64,000 nucleotides of DNA from Epiperipatus broadwayi. Taxonomy: Eukaryota > Onychophora > Udeonychophora > Euonychophora > Peripatidae. The stretch lies in assembly GCA_028023455.1 (NCBI GenBank), contig JAQFVV010006255.1, positions 2,170,001 to 2,234,000 on the forward strand, in the 5' to 3' direction. Below are positions 1-11,703 of the stretch, piece after piece (position 1 is the stretch's first letter; the number at the start of each line of letters is the position of its first letter). The translations under genes were made by a program, and so were the position numbers. The notes under the pieces were generated by a model, which saw only the letters and a list, made by a program, of their open reading frames with translations, ran no database searches and had not been told where the DNA came from.

Positions 1-775
1 TACCAATATGTTCTTGAAGCAATGAAACAAAAACTTTTTTTTTTTCCCAACCATCGCTGTAGCTCCATCCTTGGTTATTCCAGTAAATTTTGATAAATCA
101 AGATTTCTTTCAGAAATAGATTTTATAATGCCTTCATAGAAATGAATTGTATAAAGTCTTCCACAATATCAAATATTGGTGTTACACCCTCACAAATACT
201 GCAAGTTGGTAAATATCCATCATATCTGTGGTTTCATCAATGGCAATGGAATAATATTCCAGATTTGTTAAAATGCCCTTTAAGGCACTTCTGACATTTA
301 CTGAAAATCCTTCAATTCATTTTGTTATAGTTCTTGCTGTTAAGAATTATTGCAGAAAATAATTCCTTTTTTTCTGGACAAACAACTTCACTACCTTCAG
401 TATACATTCTTTGAAGAATTCTCCATCAGGAAAAGGTTTCATCTTTTCTGCAATTAGTTTTGACACTTCATAGCTAGCACAAGTGTTTCGATCAATTTCT
501 TTAATTTTTTTTGTGAAAAAGAATGACTGTTTTATTAATTTTTTCTCAGTCATGCAACTTTGTCTTCTCATATTTTTTTCACTTAATTATTGTAACTTAT
601 TATGATGAGTTTCGTAATGCCATTTAATATTTGAAACTTTCTTCATGACAATGGCATCTTGACAAATCAAAGAAATATATTTCCCAAAGTGCTCAATGAA
701 AAAATAGCAAAGTATCCAACCTTCATTAAAATTTCACACTTAAGATCTACCTTTCTTTTCTTAGTATCCATGGGG
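1..775 (-). pseudogene. hAT transposase fragment (GTF2IRD2/ZBED-like), N-terminal half, frameshifted
   Basis: Read on the minus strand, several frames join into the start of a ZBED/GTF2IRD2-type hAT transposase. Between about 690 and 590 there is a BED-finger-like stretch (IEHFGKYISLICQDAIVMKK followed by NIKWHYETHH). The usual second Cys-His pair is present, but the first zinc Cys is replaced by Ser. The longest open piece (571-347, 74 codons) contains YEVSKLIAEKMKPFPDGEF, typical of this family. Further on come IAIDETTD (the conserved acidic 'DESTD' region, around 240-210) and a GITKDGATAMVG-like motif (around 90-40). At least three frame changes separate these blocks, and the window edge cuts off the catalytic C-terminal half and the dimerisation domain. 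The protein would be a DDE-type cut-and-paste transposase; this copy is dead. A terminus consistent with the family lies at 1065. Confidence 0.82.
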
Positions 776-949
776 AGGGGGGGTGTTCAGAAGAAAATAA
801 CTTCTGGAAAGGAAAGAGAGAAAAAAAAAATTGGTATGGAGAAATAAGAACAATGAACACAAATGTATTTGTAGATACAGTAATGTGATGAGATTTAATA
901 TTTGTGAATAAATTTTTATTTGTTTGCCAGTACACTGATATCTAACCAT

Positions 950-1065
950 TGGCTACTAGTTATCTAATCTCTAGATAATTGGTGTCCAGTTGTTAAGATG
1001 GAGGGGCAGACAAAAATCTCTCATGGGCTGGATGTGGCCCATGGACCTGAGCTGGCCGACCCCTG
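950..1065 (-). repeat. hAT element terminal region with TIR start
   Basis: On the minus strand the element begins CAGGGGTCGGCCAGCTCAGG at 1065 and continues with the 'GGGCC...' type subterminal sequence common in Charlie-like hATs. It points toward the BED finger about 300 bp away, so it is most likely the 5' end of the transposon whose coding remnant fills 1-775. The other end is outside the window, so the 8-bp target duplication cannot be tested. Confidence 0.65.
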
Positions 1066-2899
1066 ATTTAAAAGAGAGTGAATTTTTTTATAATTGTACA
1101 AAATATTATTTTGTATTGAAATCAGTTCTATTGATTTAAAATATTAATTTGTAAAAAACTGATATAATTTTTATTTTATTAAATTTTCTTAAATGAACTG
1201 TAGAATGATTTATTGTTCTGTTGGCTTTTTGCCAAAAATAATTTTTAGTAAAACTGATTGATCATATGAATGGATTGGATTGTGATTTGGCTTTTAAAAG
1301 TAATAAAAATTTTAGCTCTGTATAATGGATTTCTAAATATATAGATTTTATCCAAGGAAGGTGGACCCAAACTCAAATGGATAATCTATTCTTCTATATC
1401 TTCATCAACAATGAATAAAAGCATTTTTTAAATCATCAATTACTGTAAAAATTATTTTCTTTAACTTCATTCAGGCCTGTCGATTGCCATAATATGTAAA
1501 TAGTCTATAGTCTATTTCTGTTTAATGCTTTATCACTTCTTTAATCAATTGCTGAAGAAAAGAACTTTTACTGGTAAATAAAATCTTTTATGAAATATAT
1601 ATTTTTTAAAAATGAACTTTCTGATAAATATTTTTTCTTATGCAACTATTAATTGCTGTTAATTTGCTATCAGTTTTAAACAGTGTATTAATTTATAATT
1701 TGTAAGAAAATATGTATTTAAATTAATCTTTTCAAATATTCTATTGGAATAATGAAAACATAGTATTAATTTGAAGAGTAATAATTTATTACTATTTATG
1801 AAAATGTACTGTCATATTTTGGTGCACATTGTAAAATATCTAATATTTGTTATTTAAATATAATTACTTCTAATTTTAAATTTATAATGTTGTTTAATTA
1901 CTAATAAGTATTTATTTTATGTATGATAGTTGGCCAATGCTGCTTGTATTGATAATTTGGATATTGTGGGATTGAATGTATTTAAATTGACATTATTAGT
2001 ACCAGTAGTAAATTTCCTATGGCTTCATTTTTATAATAACTTAATCTAGACCAATGAATATAGCATTAGTTTTTAATTTATTTTAAAAGCTTTTTCAGTG
2101 AGATGTTCAAAATAAAATTTGATCACGATTAACTATTCTTAGCCCATCCAATCTGCTGCATAAGAATATATCTCTATTAATTAAAAAAATTATTGTAAAG
2201 TAAAGTGCACATAATAATGATAGTGTTAATGTTTAAAATCATTTCTAGATTTATTTGATTATAAGACTGCTAGAGTATTGCTTTTATGCCACATTTTTGG
2301 AATAGTTTCTATATAAATCATATTGCTGGATCATTTTGCCAGTCCTAAACATTTTAGAAACTCTGGAAATACACCCATCTGTTCCCGAGATCATTTTTTG
2401 GTTTAAGATGCTCCATTTACCATTGCAGGAACTTTGTAAGAGAGAAATTTGTGTTTCTGCTATGATGATATTTTTTTGTCATCAATTTCTAGCATCATTG
2501 AGTGATTTAATAAGTTTGTAACAATTTTCAGGTTTTCAGTTGAGAAATATTAGGTATAAAGAACAGTATTGATTTTGATCCAAAACTAGAATGAATTCCT
2601 TTTAATATTTTCAAGGGATGGACAGTTTGGAAGCTGTTATTGTGAATTCATTAAATTGGAAAGTTTCCATTAATATTCTATTCAGATATCCAATATATCA
2701 ACTTCATTTTGTAACAGATTATTTATTAACTATAGGAATATACATTTTCCAAAAGTGATTACACTTGTTTTATGTTAGTTATGAGTGAAATGATCCATTA
2801 GTAGTAGGTCATCAGGTAATGTTGAACCATTTTTTATTGAAACAAAGCATAAATAAAGGGTTGTTGCTGTTCTTTATCTGCATGAATGAAATGATTTTT
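1066..2899. other. AT-rich DNA, no gene recognised
   Basis: Homopolymer-rich, stop-dense sequence on both strands. I see no splice-bounded exon, RNA gene or repeat arm. The right part may include the degraded 3' end of the adjacent minus-strand Penelope-like element, but no GIY-YIG motif is legible. Confidence 0.5.
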
Positions 2900-3900
2900 T
2901 TTTCTGTTTGGCATCATCCATTTAAAAGTTGATAACTTGATTGATCTTTCGCATATCTCCAGTGATTGCTACGAGGATTGTTATAATATCCTAAAATACA
3001 GAAGGTGTAAGAAGATTTGAAAAAGGAGGATAAGGCCAGTTTGTATTGAAAAGTTTGCAAATATTGCACGTATGATGATTGCATTATTGTTTGAACTATC
3101 TTCAATAGAAATTGTTTGCTTTATAAAATAGTTTGAAATAAGGATAACCATACTATGGTTGGAATGCATTTTATCAAGAATCAATGTTAAATTCAAATCC
3201 AAATACTTTAGACCTTGAGAAATGTTTTTATGTTCATTAGTCCAAGGCTGTTTTTCATGCTAGAAATTCTTGTACTTGTAGAATAGTTTTCTCAGCTACA
3301 CATATTAAGATGTCATCAATATACCATTTGTACATAATACATGGATCTTTATGAATGTAGGTATAATTTTTTTTTTCAGTATTGGCAAGTGTTAAGTTGC
3401 ATGTAATGCTATTTATAGGCAGACCCATTGGGCATGACCTACTGTAGAATCTATTGTTGAATTTAGCTATAATGTCTTTGTCAATTCAGTCAGAGAATGT
3501 CTATGATAAAGTCTCATTTTTGAGAATTGTTTACTGTGTTAGTAATGGATTTTGAATTATGTCAATAGACTATCTTTGTGACACTGAATTGTATAGTTTG
3601 GGATGTCTAATGATGGCTAACTTATAGTTCTCTTTAATATGTGCACTCTTTGTGGATTGAACAATGTTCAGAGATGATTTTATTGTGAAAATTTCAAAAT
3701 CTCATATAACATTTTAACAATCAGCTGTGGTACTAGTAGAGTTATAGAAATAAGCTCCCTCAAAATCTATCATTAGGCATAAAGGGTAATTCTCTTTATG
3801 TACCATTATATTTGAAAACATGCATTTGGGGAAATGCAGCCAATGGATACATTTTTAGTCAACTCTAGTATATGTCTTATTGCAATATTTCTGTAGTATG
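2900..3900 (-). pseudogene. decayed Penelope-like element reverse transcriptase
   Basis: On the minus strand, broken frames give the RT core of a Penelope-like element. A PMGLPI...CNLTLANTEKK segment (about 3440-3380) corresponds to RT motif B. It is followed by a YIDDILICV box (about 3320-3295), the YxDD catalytic motif, and then LQVQEFL. Further upstream on this strand (about 3860-3760), PLAAFPQMHVF resembles the 'PRxYGLPKxHK' region of PLE RTs. The order N-terminal, motif B, YxDD is preserved, but many stops and indels interrupt it. No GIY-YIG endonuclease could be read downstream. It is clearly older and different from the young PLE at 44-49 kb. Clade assignment is not possible by eye. 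Confidence 0.62.
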
Positions 3901-4029
3901 GAAGTAATCAATTTATCCTTCATGGCTTTTGATTTTTTTTTTATACTGCTCAATCTGAAAAAAAAGATTCAATATATGTATATTATACAGTTGAAATAAC
4001 ATTTAACTTCTGATATTATCAAGAAATCA

Positions 4030-4940
4030 CCAATTACTACTAAATGACATTGTTCGAGTCCAATCCAGTTTTTTTATTAAACCTATAACAGCTCTTTTTA
4101 TTCAAGTTTTTTTATTGAAGTAAAAAGGATCCTCTTTTATCTCAAACCCAAGTTCTTATATGGATTTAAACTCAAAAGCTATTTTTTTATAGGTGTGAGA
4201 ATGTGAAAGAATAGCATCTTTCTTGACATTCTACAAATAGTATTTTAAACTTCACCAGAGAGTTGTATATGTTGAATTAAATTTTTCCATATTATCACAG
4301 CAAAGAATAGAAATGAGGATATAATATCCATGTAATAAAAAATTACAAATTACTACCAGGTGACAATTCCTGAGGCCAATTCAGTTTTTTCATTAAACCT
4401 ATAATAGTTCTTTTGACTGGCTTTTTTTGTTGAAGTAAAAGGGATTCTTTTTTACCTTAAATCCAAGTTCTTATATGAATTTAAACCCAAAGCTATTTTT
4501 TATAGTTGTGAGAATGTGAAAGAATAACATCTTTCTTAATATTCTATAAATAGTATTTTAAACTTCAGCAGAGAGTTGCACATTTATTTTAAATATTTTG
4601 TTTTGATAACAGTCCATGGAAATATTTAGTTCAACATATACAATTCTCTGGAGAAGTTTAAAATATACGTAGAATGGTAAGAAAGATGCCATTCTTTCAT
4701 ATTCTCACACCTAAAAAAAATAGCTTTCTGGATTTAAATCCATATAAGAACTTAGGCTTGAGGTAAAAAAGGATCTCATTTACTCCAACAAAAAACTCGG
4801 ACAAAAGAGCTGTTAGAGGTTTAATGAAAAAACTGAATTGATCTCCGGATTTGTCAGCTGGTAAGAAGATGTTGAAGATTATTTTTATTTCATGGATATT
4901 ATCTCCTCTTTTCTATTCTTTGTTGTGATAACAATCTATG
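4030..4940. repeat. three copies of a ~300-bp repeat: two direct, one inverted
   Basis: Copies lie at about 4030-4300 and 4355-4590 (same orientation) and about 4615-4940 (opposite orientation). Shared landmarks are TTCTTATATG, GTGAGAATGTGAAAGAATA and ATTAAACCTATAA, or their complements. Conceptual translation toward the PLE fragment, best read on the plus strand in the third copy, gives NLGLR then SFTPTKNSDKRAVRGLMKKL. This resembles the short 'GLxFxPTP' N-terminal region of Penelope-like ORFs. The repeats are therefore probably duplicated 5' parts of the neighbouring PLE; this last step is inference. Confidence 0.6.
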
Positions 4941-5234
4941 GAAATATGTAATTTAATATTATACATTTGTATATATATACATATTGATATATAATTTTTG
5001 TAATCATTAATGCAATTAGTTTGTTAAATTTATAAAATAATTGACTATATTCAAAACTTATATTTATTGGCTAGTATTGTATATACTTGATATTTTTACT
5101 TTATTTAAATTAATTTTTAAGACTGCTTAACATATATTGTCTAATAAGAGAATATTCATAAATTTTAGTAATCCTTAACTTTTTTGTAAACTGACGTACA
5201 AAACTTTTATTTTAAATACAATTTTACAAATCTT

Positions 5235-6275
5235 TTAATATATATTTGTAGATTATGAAAGGGCATTTGATTCTGTAAGCATTTCTATAATGATTAAAAC
5301 ATTGGATAATCAATCAAGATATTGGCATACTGTGAAGAATATTTATCAAATGCATCAACAATGATTAGAATATATAGTGATATTAAATAGATTAACACTA
5401 AGAAAGATGAGAAATAAGATGATTCCATATTGCCAAAACTTTTTACAGTCTTTTTACAAGTAATATTTTGTAGATTAAAATAGGAAGTTAAGGGAATAAA
5501 AATAAATGGAGATTTTTAAAGTCATCTACATTTTGCTAATGATGTGACTGTTTTTGAAAATAATGCTTCAGAGCTTCAATAAATGTTGCAAAAATTATCA
5601 GATTAAGAAAGTAGTACTAAAAGACAAGCTTCTAAAAAGACTAAAGTAATGTTTAATGCAGGAAATATTGGAAAAATTATCAGATTAAGAAAGTAGTACT
5701 AAAAGTTTTTCCAGAAGAAAATAAAGATTGATAATGATAAATTAGAAGTTAACTACTACATATAAGGAAACATAATCAATTAAATCAATCATAAAATTAA
5801 ACTTGTTATGAAATGCTTTTGGTAGAAATAATATTAAACGGAATACATCTATGTATTTGAAAAAAGGGTTTGTTAAATATGTTTTACTAGTTTTTACTTA
5901 TGGATCTGAGACTTCGATACTTAACAGAAGAGCAGACCATTCAACAAAATATGGAGATATACATTAGGAATAACAAGAATAGAATGAAAATGAAATATAT
6001 GAGTGAGATAACAAACAGTTAGTATGGCCATCATTTAAAAGAATTAAGAGACTGAAGTAAAGTTGGGCTGGACACATTGCTAGAAGAGATGATAATCAAT
6101 GGGCATTTGAAATCTTAAACTGAACTTTAAGAGATGGTAAAAGGCCTAGAGAGAGATCACATGAGATGAATGGATGGAATAAGGATATTTGCTGATGTAA
6201 TATAGATGAGAGGGGCTAGAGTTTGGATAAACTGGATTAAAATTAGAAAAATCATCTTGCAGTGAATCGATATTG
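5235..6275 (+). pseudogene. decayed RTE-type LINE fragment (RT to C-terminus)
   Basis: Fragments on the plus strand follow the RTE order. DYERAFDSVS (about 5251-5280) is RT motif A. HFANDVTVFENN (about 5530-5565) is a decayed F-A-D-D-V motif, with Asn replacing the first catalytic Asp. Then come a 'YGSE...LNRRA' thumb segment (about 5898-5930) and the C-terminal SWAGHIARRDDNQWAFEIL...RDGKRPRE block (about 6062-6160). The same blocks occur, better preserved, in the copy at 17090-19955. Many stops show it is inactive. A 33-bp segment (5592-5624) is repeated at 5673-5706, a local internal duplication. The 5' half of the element, including the endonuclease, is absent. Confidence 0.8.
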
Positions 6276-7600
6276 GTTGAAAATGATAACAATGCTCACA
6301 AAAGTTTTTGTCTTTAATATATTAAACATCTTATTTATTGCAAAAATAATTTTCCTTTCTATTTTTACAGAAAGAGAGCATCTAGATAATATTTTGTTTA
6401 AAATACTATTTTACAATTTATTATTTTTATGCCATTTTTTTAATTTTTATTTCAATTGTGAAAAGTTTTCTTGAGAAGTATATTATTATTTTTAAAACAA
6501 ATTTTTTTAATATTATAATATCTGTATCTGTTAAAATATAAAATATTTGGAGAACATAAAAATGTCTTTATATATATTGTAACCCTCCCCTAACACCTAT
6601 CTTACCTTTCCTATCAACAAATACCCGGGATGCCAATTCTATAGATAATAGAATAAACTACTAGTCTGATCTTGCTTTAAATGATTAATGAGACTCTTAT
6701 AATGCTCTCCTACCATAGCTTAGCTCAGTGGGTGCTACAGAGATCTATAAGATGTAAAATGGATACTAAACATAGGAGGAAACAGTATGAATTAATAGGA
6801 GTAAAACATCTATTAAGTTTTAAAATAAATAAATAATTGAATTGATAAAGTTCCACCATTTAAATTTACATGTTATAGTTTAACCTCATCTCCTCCTATC
6901 ATCCAAATGCATTGAATAACCTTTACTGCATGATAGAATTAAATTAATAAAATAAAGATGTAGTACTGATTAATTCTACTGTGTGGTAAGTTAAAATTAA
7001 ATACAAAATAAAATATAGCAATACTTAGCTTTTATTGTACAGTAATTTAAACAAAATAACTAAATTAATGTCTAATCTAAAATAATAAGGGAATATCTCA
7101 GGGAATTAATTATATGGCTTACTTTTGAATTTATACTTTACAATGACTACTAGTTACCACCATAAAAGTAATGACATAAACTAAGCATTATTCTAATAAA
7201 ATAATAGTAGTTAGACAATGAAAGAAATAGGGTGCGTTTTGATTTCAATTCATCATTTAAATAATAACTGAGTAATAAAATTTCCAGAGAATCATCAAAT
7301 AGTCAAGCATTTCGTATTTTTGTTTGGATCAAGAAAACAACATCATCAGATTTGAAGATTTTCATCATTAAATTATGGAATAGTGCAATCATATCATATT
7401 CGATATGTAAGTGGGTGTCCATGTGTGGAAACATTTAACATGAATGCATGCCAAAGAAGAACTCCAAACAAGATTTTTAAATAAATAAAACATTTATTAC
7501 AAGGTATAACTAAACAAACATTTTGCATTTCTAATTTACACATATATGCATTTTGGATAATTCCAATATCAATTATTGAGTAGTCTATACATGAGAATAA
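6276..7600. other. AT-rich DNA with one isolated tRNA A-box-like string
   Basis: No coding signal. TAGCTCAGTGGG at about 6721-6734 matches a tRNA A box, but no B box follows at the right distance, so no tRNA gene is called. Confidence 0.35.
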
Positions 7601-7609
7601 AAAACATTA

Positions 7610-7860
7610 AAATAAACTTTCTGGTATTTTATTCCAACATATACCAGGTCTTGGTCAATTCTGATAAGCTTATGAAAAGAAACATTATAAACACTACACT
7701 AGGATAATTATGAAATTAAACTTTTTCCTTATTTTATTTTAAATATATGCAAGCTACCAGTCAATTTTGATATGCTTATAAAAAAGAAACATTTATAAAC
7801 ATTAGCACTAAAATAGCAAAATATGAAATTAAACATCTTGGTATTTTACTTAAAATACAC
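7610..7860. repeat. ~120-bp tandem repeat, two diverged units
   Basis: Two neighbouring blocks share the order 'tggtattttat ... ccag/tcaatt ... gataagctta/gatatgctta ... aagaaacatt(t)ataaacat ... gaaattaaac'. The first is about 7618-7735 and the second about 7736-7855. Divergence is moderate and there is no coding potential. Confidence 0.55.
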
Positions 7861-7865
7861 ATATG

Positions 7866-8300
7866 TATTAGTAATAACGTGAAAGCTAAACACCTTCAAA
7901 TAGATACGCTTTAAAAATGCTTATGTGACAGCCAATCAGATGGAATAATGGCATCACATGGGACTCTAAATTCTAAAACACAAGCCAGAATTATTAGAAA
8001 AAGATGGGACCCATCTTAATCTATGCCTCAATTATATTTAAATAAGCCAGACTAAAGCATTTTGAACTAAGAGTGTGAAGCTTAAATACCTTCACATTTA
8101 ATCCACTAAATATTATATATATAAATTAACAATGCGAAATTATCCGATTTACAATGAAGAAATATTTTTAAATCTAATGAAATGATATTAATAAATGTAA
8201 ATATATTAAATTTAAGCGTAAACAGATAATATATAATAATGTGAAAGCTAAACACCTTCAAACAGATACGCTTTAAAAATGCTTATGTGACAGCCAATAT
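7866..8300 (+). repeat. direct repeat pair (~65 bp, ~370 bp apart)
   Basis: GTGAAAGCTAAACACCTTCA followed by the same 43 bases, with one or two changes, occurs at 7879-7936 and again at 8240-8297. A weaker related string starts near 8076. This looks like an old interspersed or tandem repeat; function unknown. Confidence 0.7.
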
Positions 8301-9867
8301 ATATTTACATTTACATATGTATTAGCTAACTCCAACATTCTGCTAACTAAATCAACATTAGAGTAGTCATACATCAAAATAATACAATGGGGGTTTAAAT
8401 ATATGAGTAAGAGGTCAAGTTATCCTTCATAAATCAATTAAATAATTCTATTAATTAGCTACACTTTCTTTTTGCTTGCTCATTCAAAATGAGGATGAAA
8501 CATTCTGAGAATTGATGGTATAAAACTTAAAATAATTAGTATGATATGATTTAAAATATTGATTGAAGAATTACAAATCAGTGATAAAGTTTCTTCATAC
8601 CTTCAAAATTGATAATATTGTATGCATGCGTCTGAATTGTGCTATCTGTTATAAAATAATTAACATAGCTAAATCCAATCAGTTTACTTATGAGATACAA
8701 TACCATAATACAGATGATGCCATGGCTAACCAAACTTAACACTAATTCTACTTTAGATGTTCTGTGAAAGAAATCAACTTTACTTTTATTTTCTTTTTTA
8801 TTATCAAACTACATTACACTTGGCTATGAATAAATAATGGAAAACATTCTACATGGATACATGAGGATAAGAAGACTTTCTTAACTAATCATTTAAATAA
8901 CAAAACACAGTGACTCTCTAGCCTAATTCAGAGGCTTAAATACTGGTTTGGACTCTGTCTCATCACCAAAAAACAAGGGAAATACACTACTTTACTTCAC
9001 ATAATATAACCATCATAACACACAATTACTTAATCTGAAAAATATAATCCACTCATGACAAATATTTTAATAAACTGAGGATGAGTTCTCTCAATCCCTA
9101 TAACAATATATCATAAATGCTCTCTTTCTCTATAGTCACAAAATACATTTCAATCTAAGCATAAAAAATAAATTCATTCTTACCTAAATCACTAAAACTT
9201 CCACTTCTTTTGACACATCACACCATCTGAAACCAATTGGAAAGCAAGGCATTCTACTTTTAACTCAACAATTATATAAATGGATTAAACAACAGACAGG
9301 TATACATGCATAATAATGCATAAAACAATTTCAAATCACATTCGATAAAGAAATATTGTAACAACATTAATTAATAAGTTATGAAAAAAAATGACGAATT
9401 ATAATATTTTAGATTTGAAATATAATAGTTATGCTAAATAAACCTCATCATTCTAGCAAAGCACAGGTAAAACAATGCTTTTATGTATTTAATATTAACT
9501 GATAAATTGAAATAAAAATTTGATTTGTGATGACGAACTACAAATTTTTTAAATTTGAAGCAAAATAATTATTAAGAAATGGACTTCATAATTTCTGGAA
9601 ACGCAAAGATAAGTTAATACTTTTTATGCATTTATTACTTTTTAAAATTAGCTGTTAGTTTCCTAATAGCAAACAGATATTTCTATTGCCAACATTGCAC
9701 GTAGAAATACATGTACACAAAAACTATATTAAAATAATAAATAATTACCCAGTATAATATTTCTTCATATTATACTTTTCCGAGATGTTCTTGAAGAGAG
9801 AAAATAATTAAATAACAAAAAAAAATATAAGACAAATAATTGGTCTACCTATCTATCAAATGCTAAC

Positions 9868-9868
<1 letters not shown>
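8301..9868. other. AT-rich DNA, no gene recognised
   Basis: No open frame of note, no repeat arms, and no splice-bounded coding piece seen on either strand. Confidence 0.45.
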
Positions 9869-9899
<31 letters not shown>

Positions 9900-9916
9900 C
9901 ATCATCATCATCATCT
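9869..9916 (+). repeat. (AAT)n(CAT)n microsatellite
   Basis: About ten AAT units run directly into about six CAT/ATC units, immediately 5' of the LINE. The LINE's own 3' tail is also an ATA/AAT repeat, which may reflect target choice (see findings). Confidence 0.95.
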
Positions 9917-9936
9917 AAGTCATCAAGAACGAAGGT

Positions 9937-10017
9937 CTTATTAATAATCTTTTTTTTCCCATATTCTAATCGTTTTCTTATTAATAATCTTTTTTTCCCC
10001 ATATTCTAATCGTTTTC
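9937..10017 (+). repeat. 40-bp tandem duplication at the LINE 5' end
   Basis: Two nearly identical 40-bp units (9937-9976 and 9977-10017) each start CTTATTAATAATCTTTTTTT and end TTCTAATCGTTTTC. They differ by one base shift in the T/C run. They lie about 135 bp before ORF1, so they may be 5'UTR monomers of the LINE. Confidence 0.85.
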
Positions 10018-10151
10018 ACACTTAAAAACTGTGATATATATCTGTGATAGATAAAGACAGCGATGGCTGACTACTGAACAGTTGTTTTCTAGCAAAAAGT
10101 AAGTAATACGGTCGTTCATAACAAAAAATAATTCTAACGTCATAAACAAAC

Positions 10152-11675
10152 ATGGCGTCGCGTCAAGAAGCAAACGACGTAAATTGCACTCAAACAAACG
10201 GCGATAAAATGAAAACTGCGACTATCGCAAAAACATACGCAAACGTAACAAAAATAAACCAGCAGCTTCACAGCATCGAAAAAAGTCCAGCATTAACACA
10301 GACAGCAAGATTTAGGAAGGTAAATCAAGCCGACATAAATAACTTAAACCTCATGGAAAACAATAATGAAGAGCCCTCCCCAACGATATGGAATCAAGAT
10401 GAACTGCAAGAAATAAACGTTAATTTCAACAGCACCATCCCAAAAAAATTATTCGCAACTTTCCAAAAATTTTTTTCACCGAGATCATTAGTGTTAGCTG
10501 TCACTGATAGGAATTTAACACTCTATAAATTCCCCAGAGAGCTTCTTTACGAGGAGCTGACAGCAACAGCATTGTGGGATACAGTCTCTAGTATTGGAGA
10601 GCATCCAAACTCGCGATACGTTGCAATTCAGTTTTTCGATGAACATCAGCGTGCAAGATTTCAAACTAAAGTAAAAACTTTAGGAAGCTACGCGCTAATA
10701 ATAGTCGATCAAAGCTTGCAAAACTATTGTAACGGAATAATTAAAAACACTTACTTCGGATATACCATTCAGGATTTTCAAAAATTAATACAGTCATTTG
10801 GCAAAGCTATTTATATAAAACAAATCTACTTATCCGACACCCCCATACCGGTTTTCAGCAACAACTTTCAGTTCAAAATAAAGCTGAATGACAATGTAAA
10901 CCCGGAGGATATTCCAACACAAATAATTGACCAGAATGCAATACTGACTATTCACATAAAAGGATTAAGGCCGAGATGTTTTGCATGCGGTGAAACCGGA
11001 CACTTAGCAATCGATTGCAACACCAAAATCAAACAGAAAAACCAACCGAGCTCTGAAGATCAACCAACAGAAGCTCACCAACTGGAATCAAACAGTACAA
11101 AACAGATAACGAAAACAACTAATAAACAAGAAAAAATTAATAAAAAAATCACAGATCAACAGCAATTGAATAATAAAAAAACTGCACACACGTTGCCAGC
11201 ACCTGAAATTCTGGATTTATCAACAAAATCAACCAATAGAATTCAAACCCCTACTGATAAAAAAACAGAAAGTCAACAACCTCAAGACGCTCCAATGGAA
11301 AAAATAGCGCACAATCTAAGTCAGCCTACCAAAAATACTGACGAAAAAGAGATAATAAAAGAACAAATAAACTCACACAGTAATAGTGATCAAGAAAAAA
11401 TATATATAACACACCAAACACCCAATATTAAAAATAATACAACAATGGAAATTATGGAAGCTATCACCCCAAATATGCCTCAAATCACCAAAGCTGACAC
11501 AGAACAAAGAAGAAGACCAGGCTGCCCACCAAAGAAAAATAGAGGGCCCAAAAAAATCAAAACAGAATCCAACCTTAGCCTTTCTGATCACAACAATACA
11601 ACTACAGTGGAAACAGATGAAGATCTGGAAATGGAATATGAGAATGAATGGGAAGAAACACCAGATCAACCCTAA
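10152..11675 (+). CDS. LINE ORF1 protein, gag-like with CCHC zinc knuckle
   Basis: 507 codons, uninterrupted. The start ATG has a purine at -3 and G at +4 and is the first long-frame ATG. Residues 1-70 are Ser/Thr/Asn-rich and probably disordered. Residues about 80-270 look like one or two RRM-like folds (alternating hydrophobic strands, VAIQFFDEHQRARF). One zinc knuckle follows, CFACGETGHLAIDC, with zinc ligands C276, C279, H284 and C289. The C-terminal 200 residues are very rich in Gln, Asn, Thr and Lys, with a basic AT-hook-like RRRPGCPPKKNRGPKK near residues 455-470 and an acidic end. In related LINEs this protein binds element RNA and forms the ribonucleoprotein. The basic RRRPGCPPKK stretch could bind DNA or the nucleus; that is inference. 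Confidence 0.88.
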   Translation: MASRQEANDVNCTQTNGDKMKTATIAKTYANVTKINQQLHSIEKSPALTQTARFRKVNQADINNLNLMENNNEEPSPTIWNQDELQEINVNFNSTIPKKLFATFQKFFSPRSLVLAVTDRNLTLYKFPRELLYEELTATALWDTVSSIGEHPNSRYVAIQFFDEHQRARFQTKVKTLGSYALIIVDQSLQNYCNGIIKNTYFGYTIQDFQKLIQSFGKAIYIKQIYLSDTPIPVFSNNFQFKIKLNDNVNPEDIPTQIIDQNAILTIHIKGLRPRCFACGETGHLAIDCNTKIKQKNQPSSEDQPTEAHQLESNSTKQITKTTNKQEKINKKITDQQQLNNKKTAHTLPAPEILDLSTKSTNRIQTPTDKKTESQQPQDAPMEKIAHNLSQPTKNTDEKEIIKEQINSHSNSDQEKIYITHQTPNIKNNTTMEIMEAITPNMPQITKADTEQRRRPGCPPKKNRGPKKIKTESNLSLSDHNNTTTVETDEDLEMEYENEWEETPDQP

Positions 11676-11703
11676 TATTTAAATCTCAACCAAAAAACAT
11701 ATA

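Noticed and set aside
6721-6734. tRNA gene (A-box-like TAGCTCAGTGGG)
   Set aside because: No B box or acceptor stem at the correct distance.
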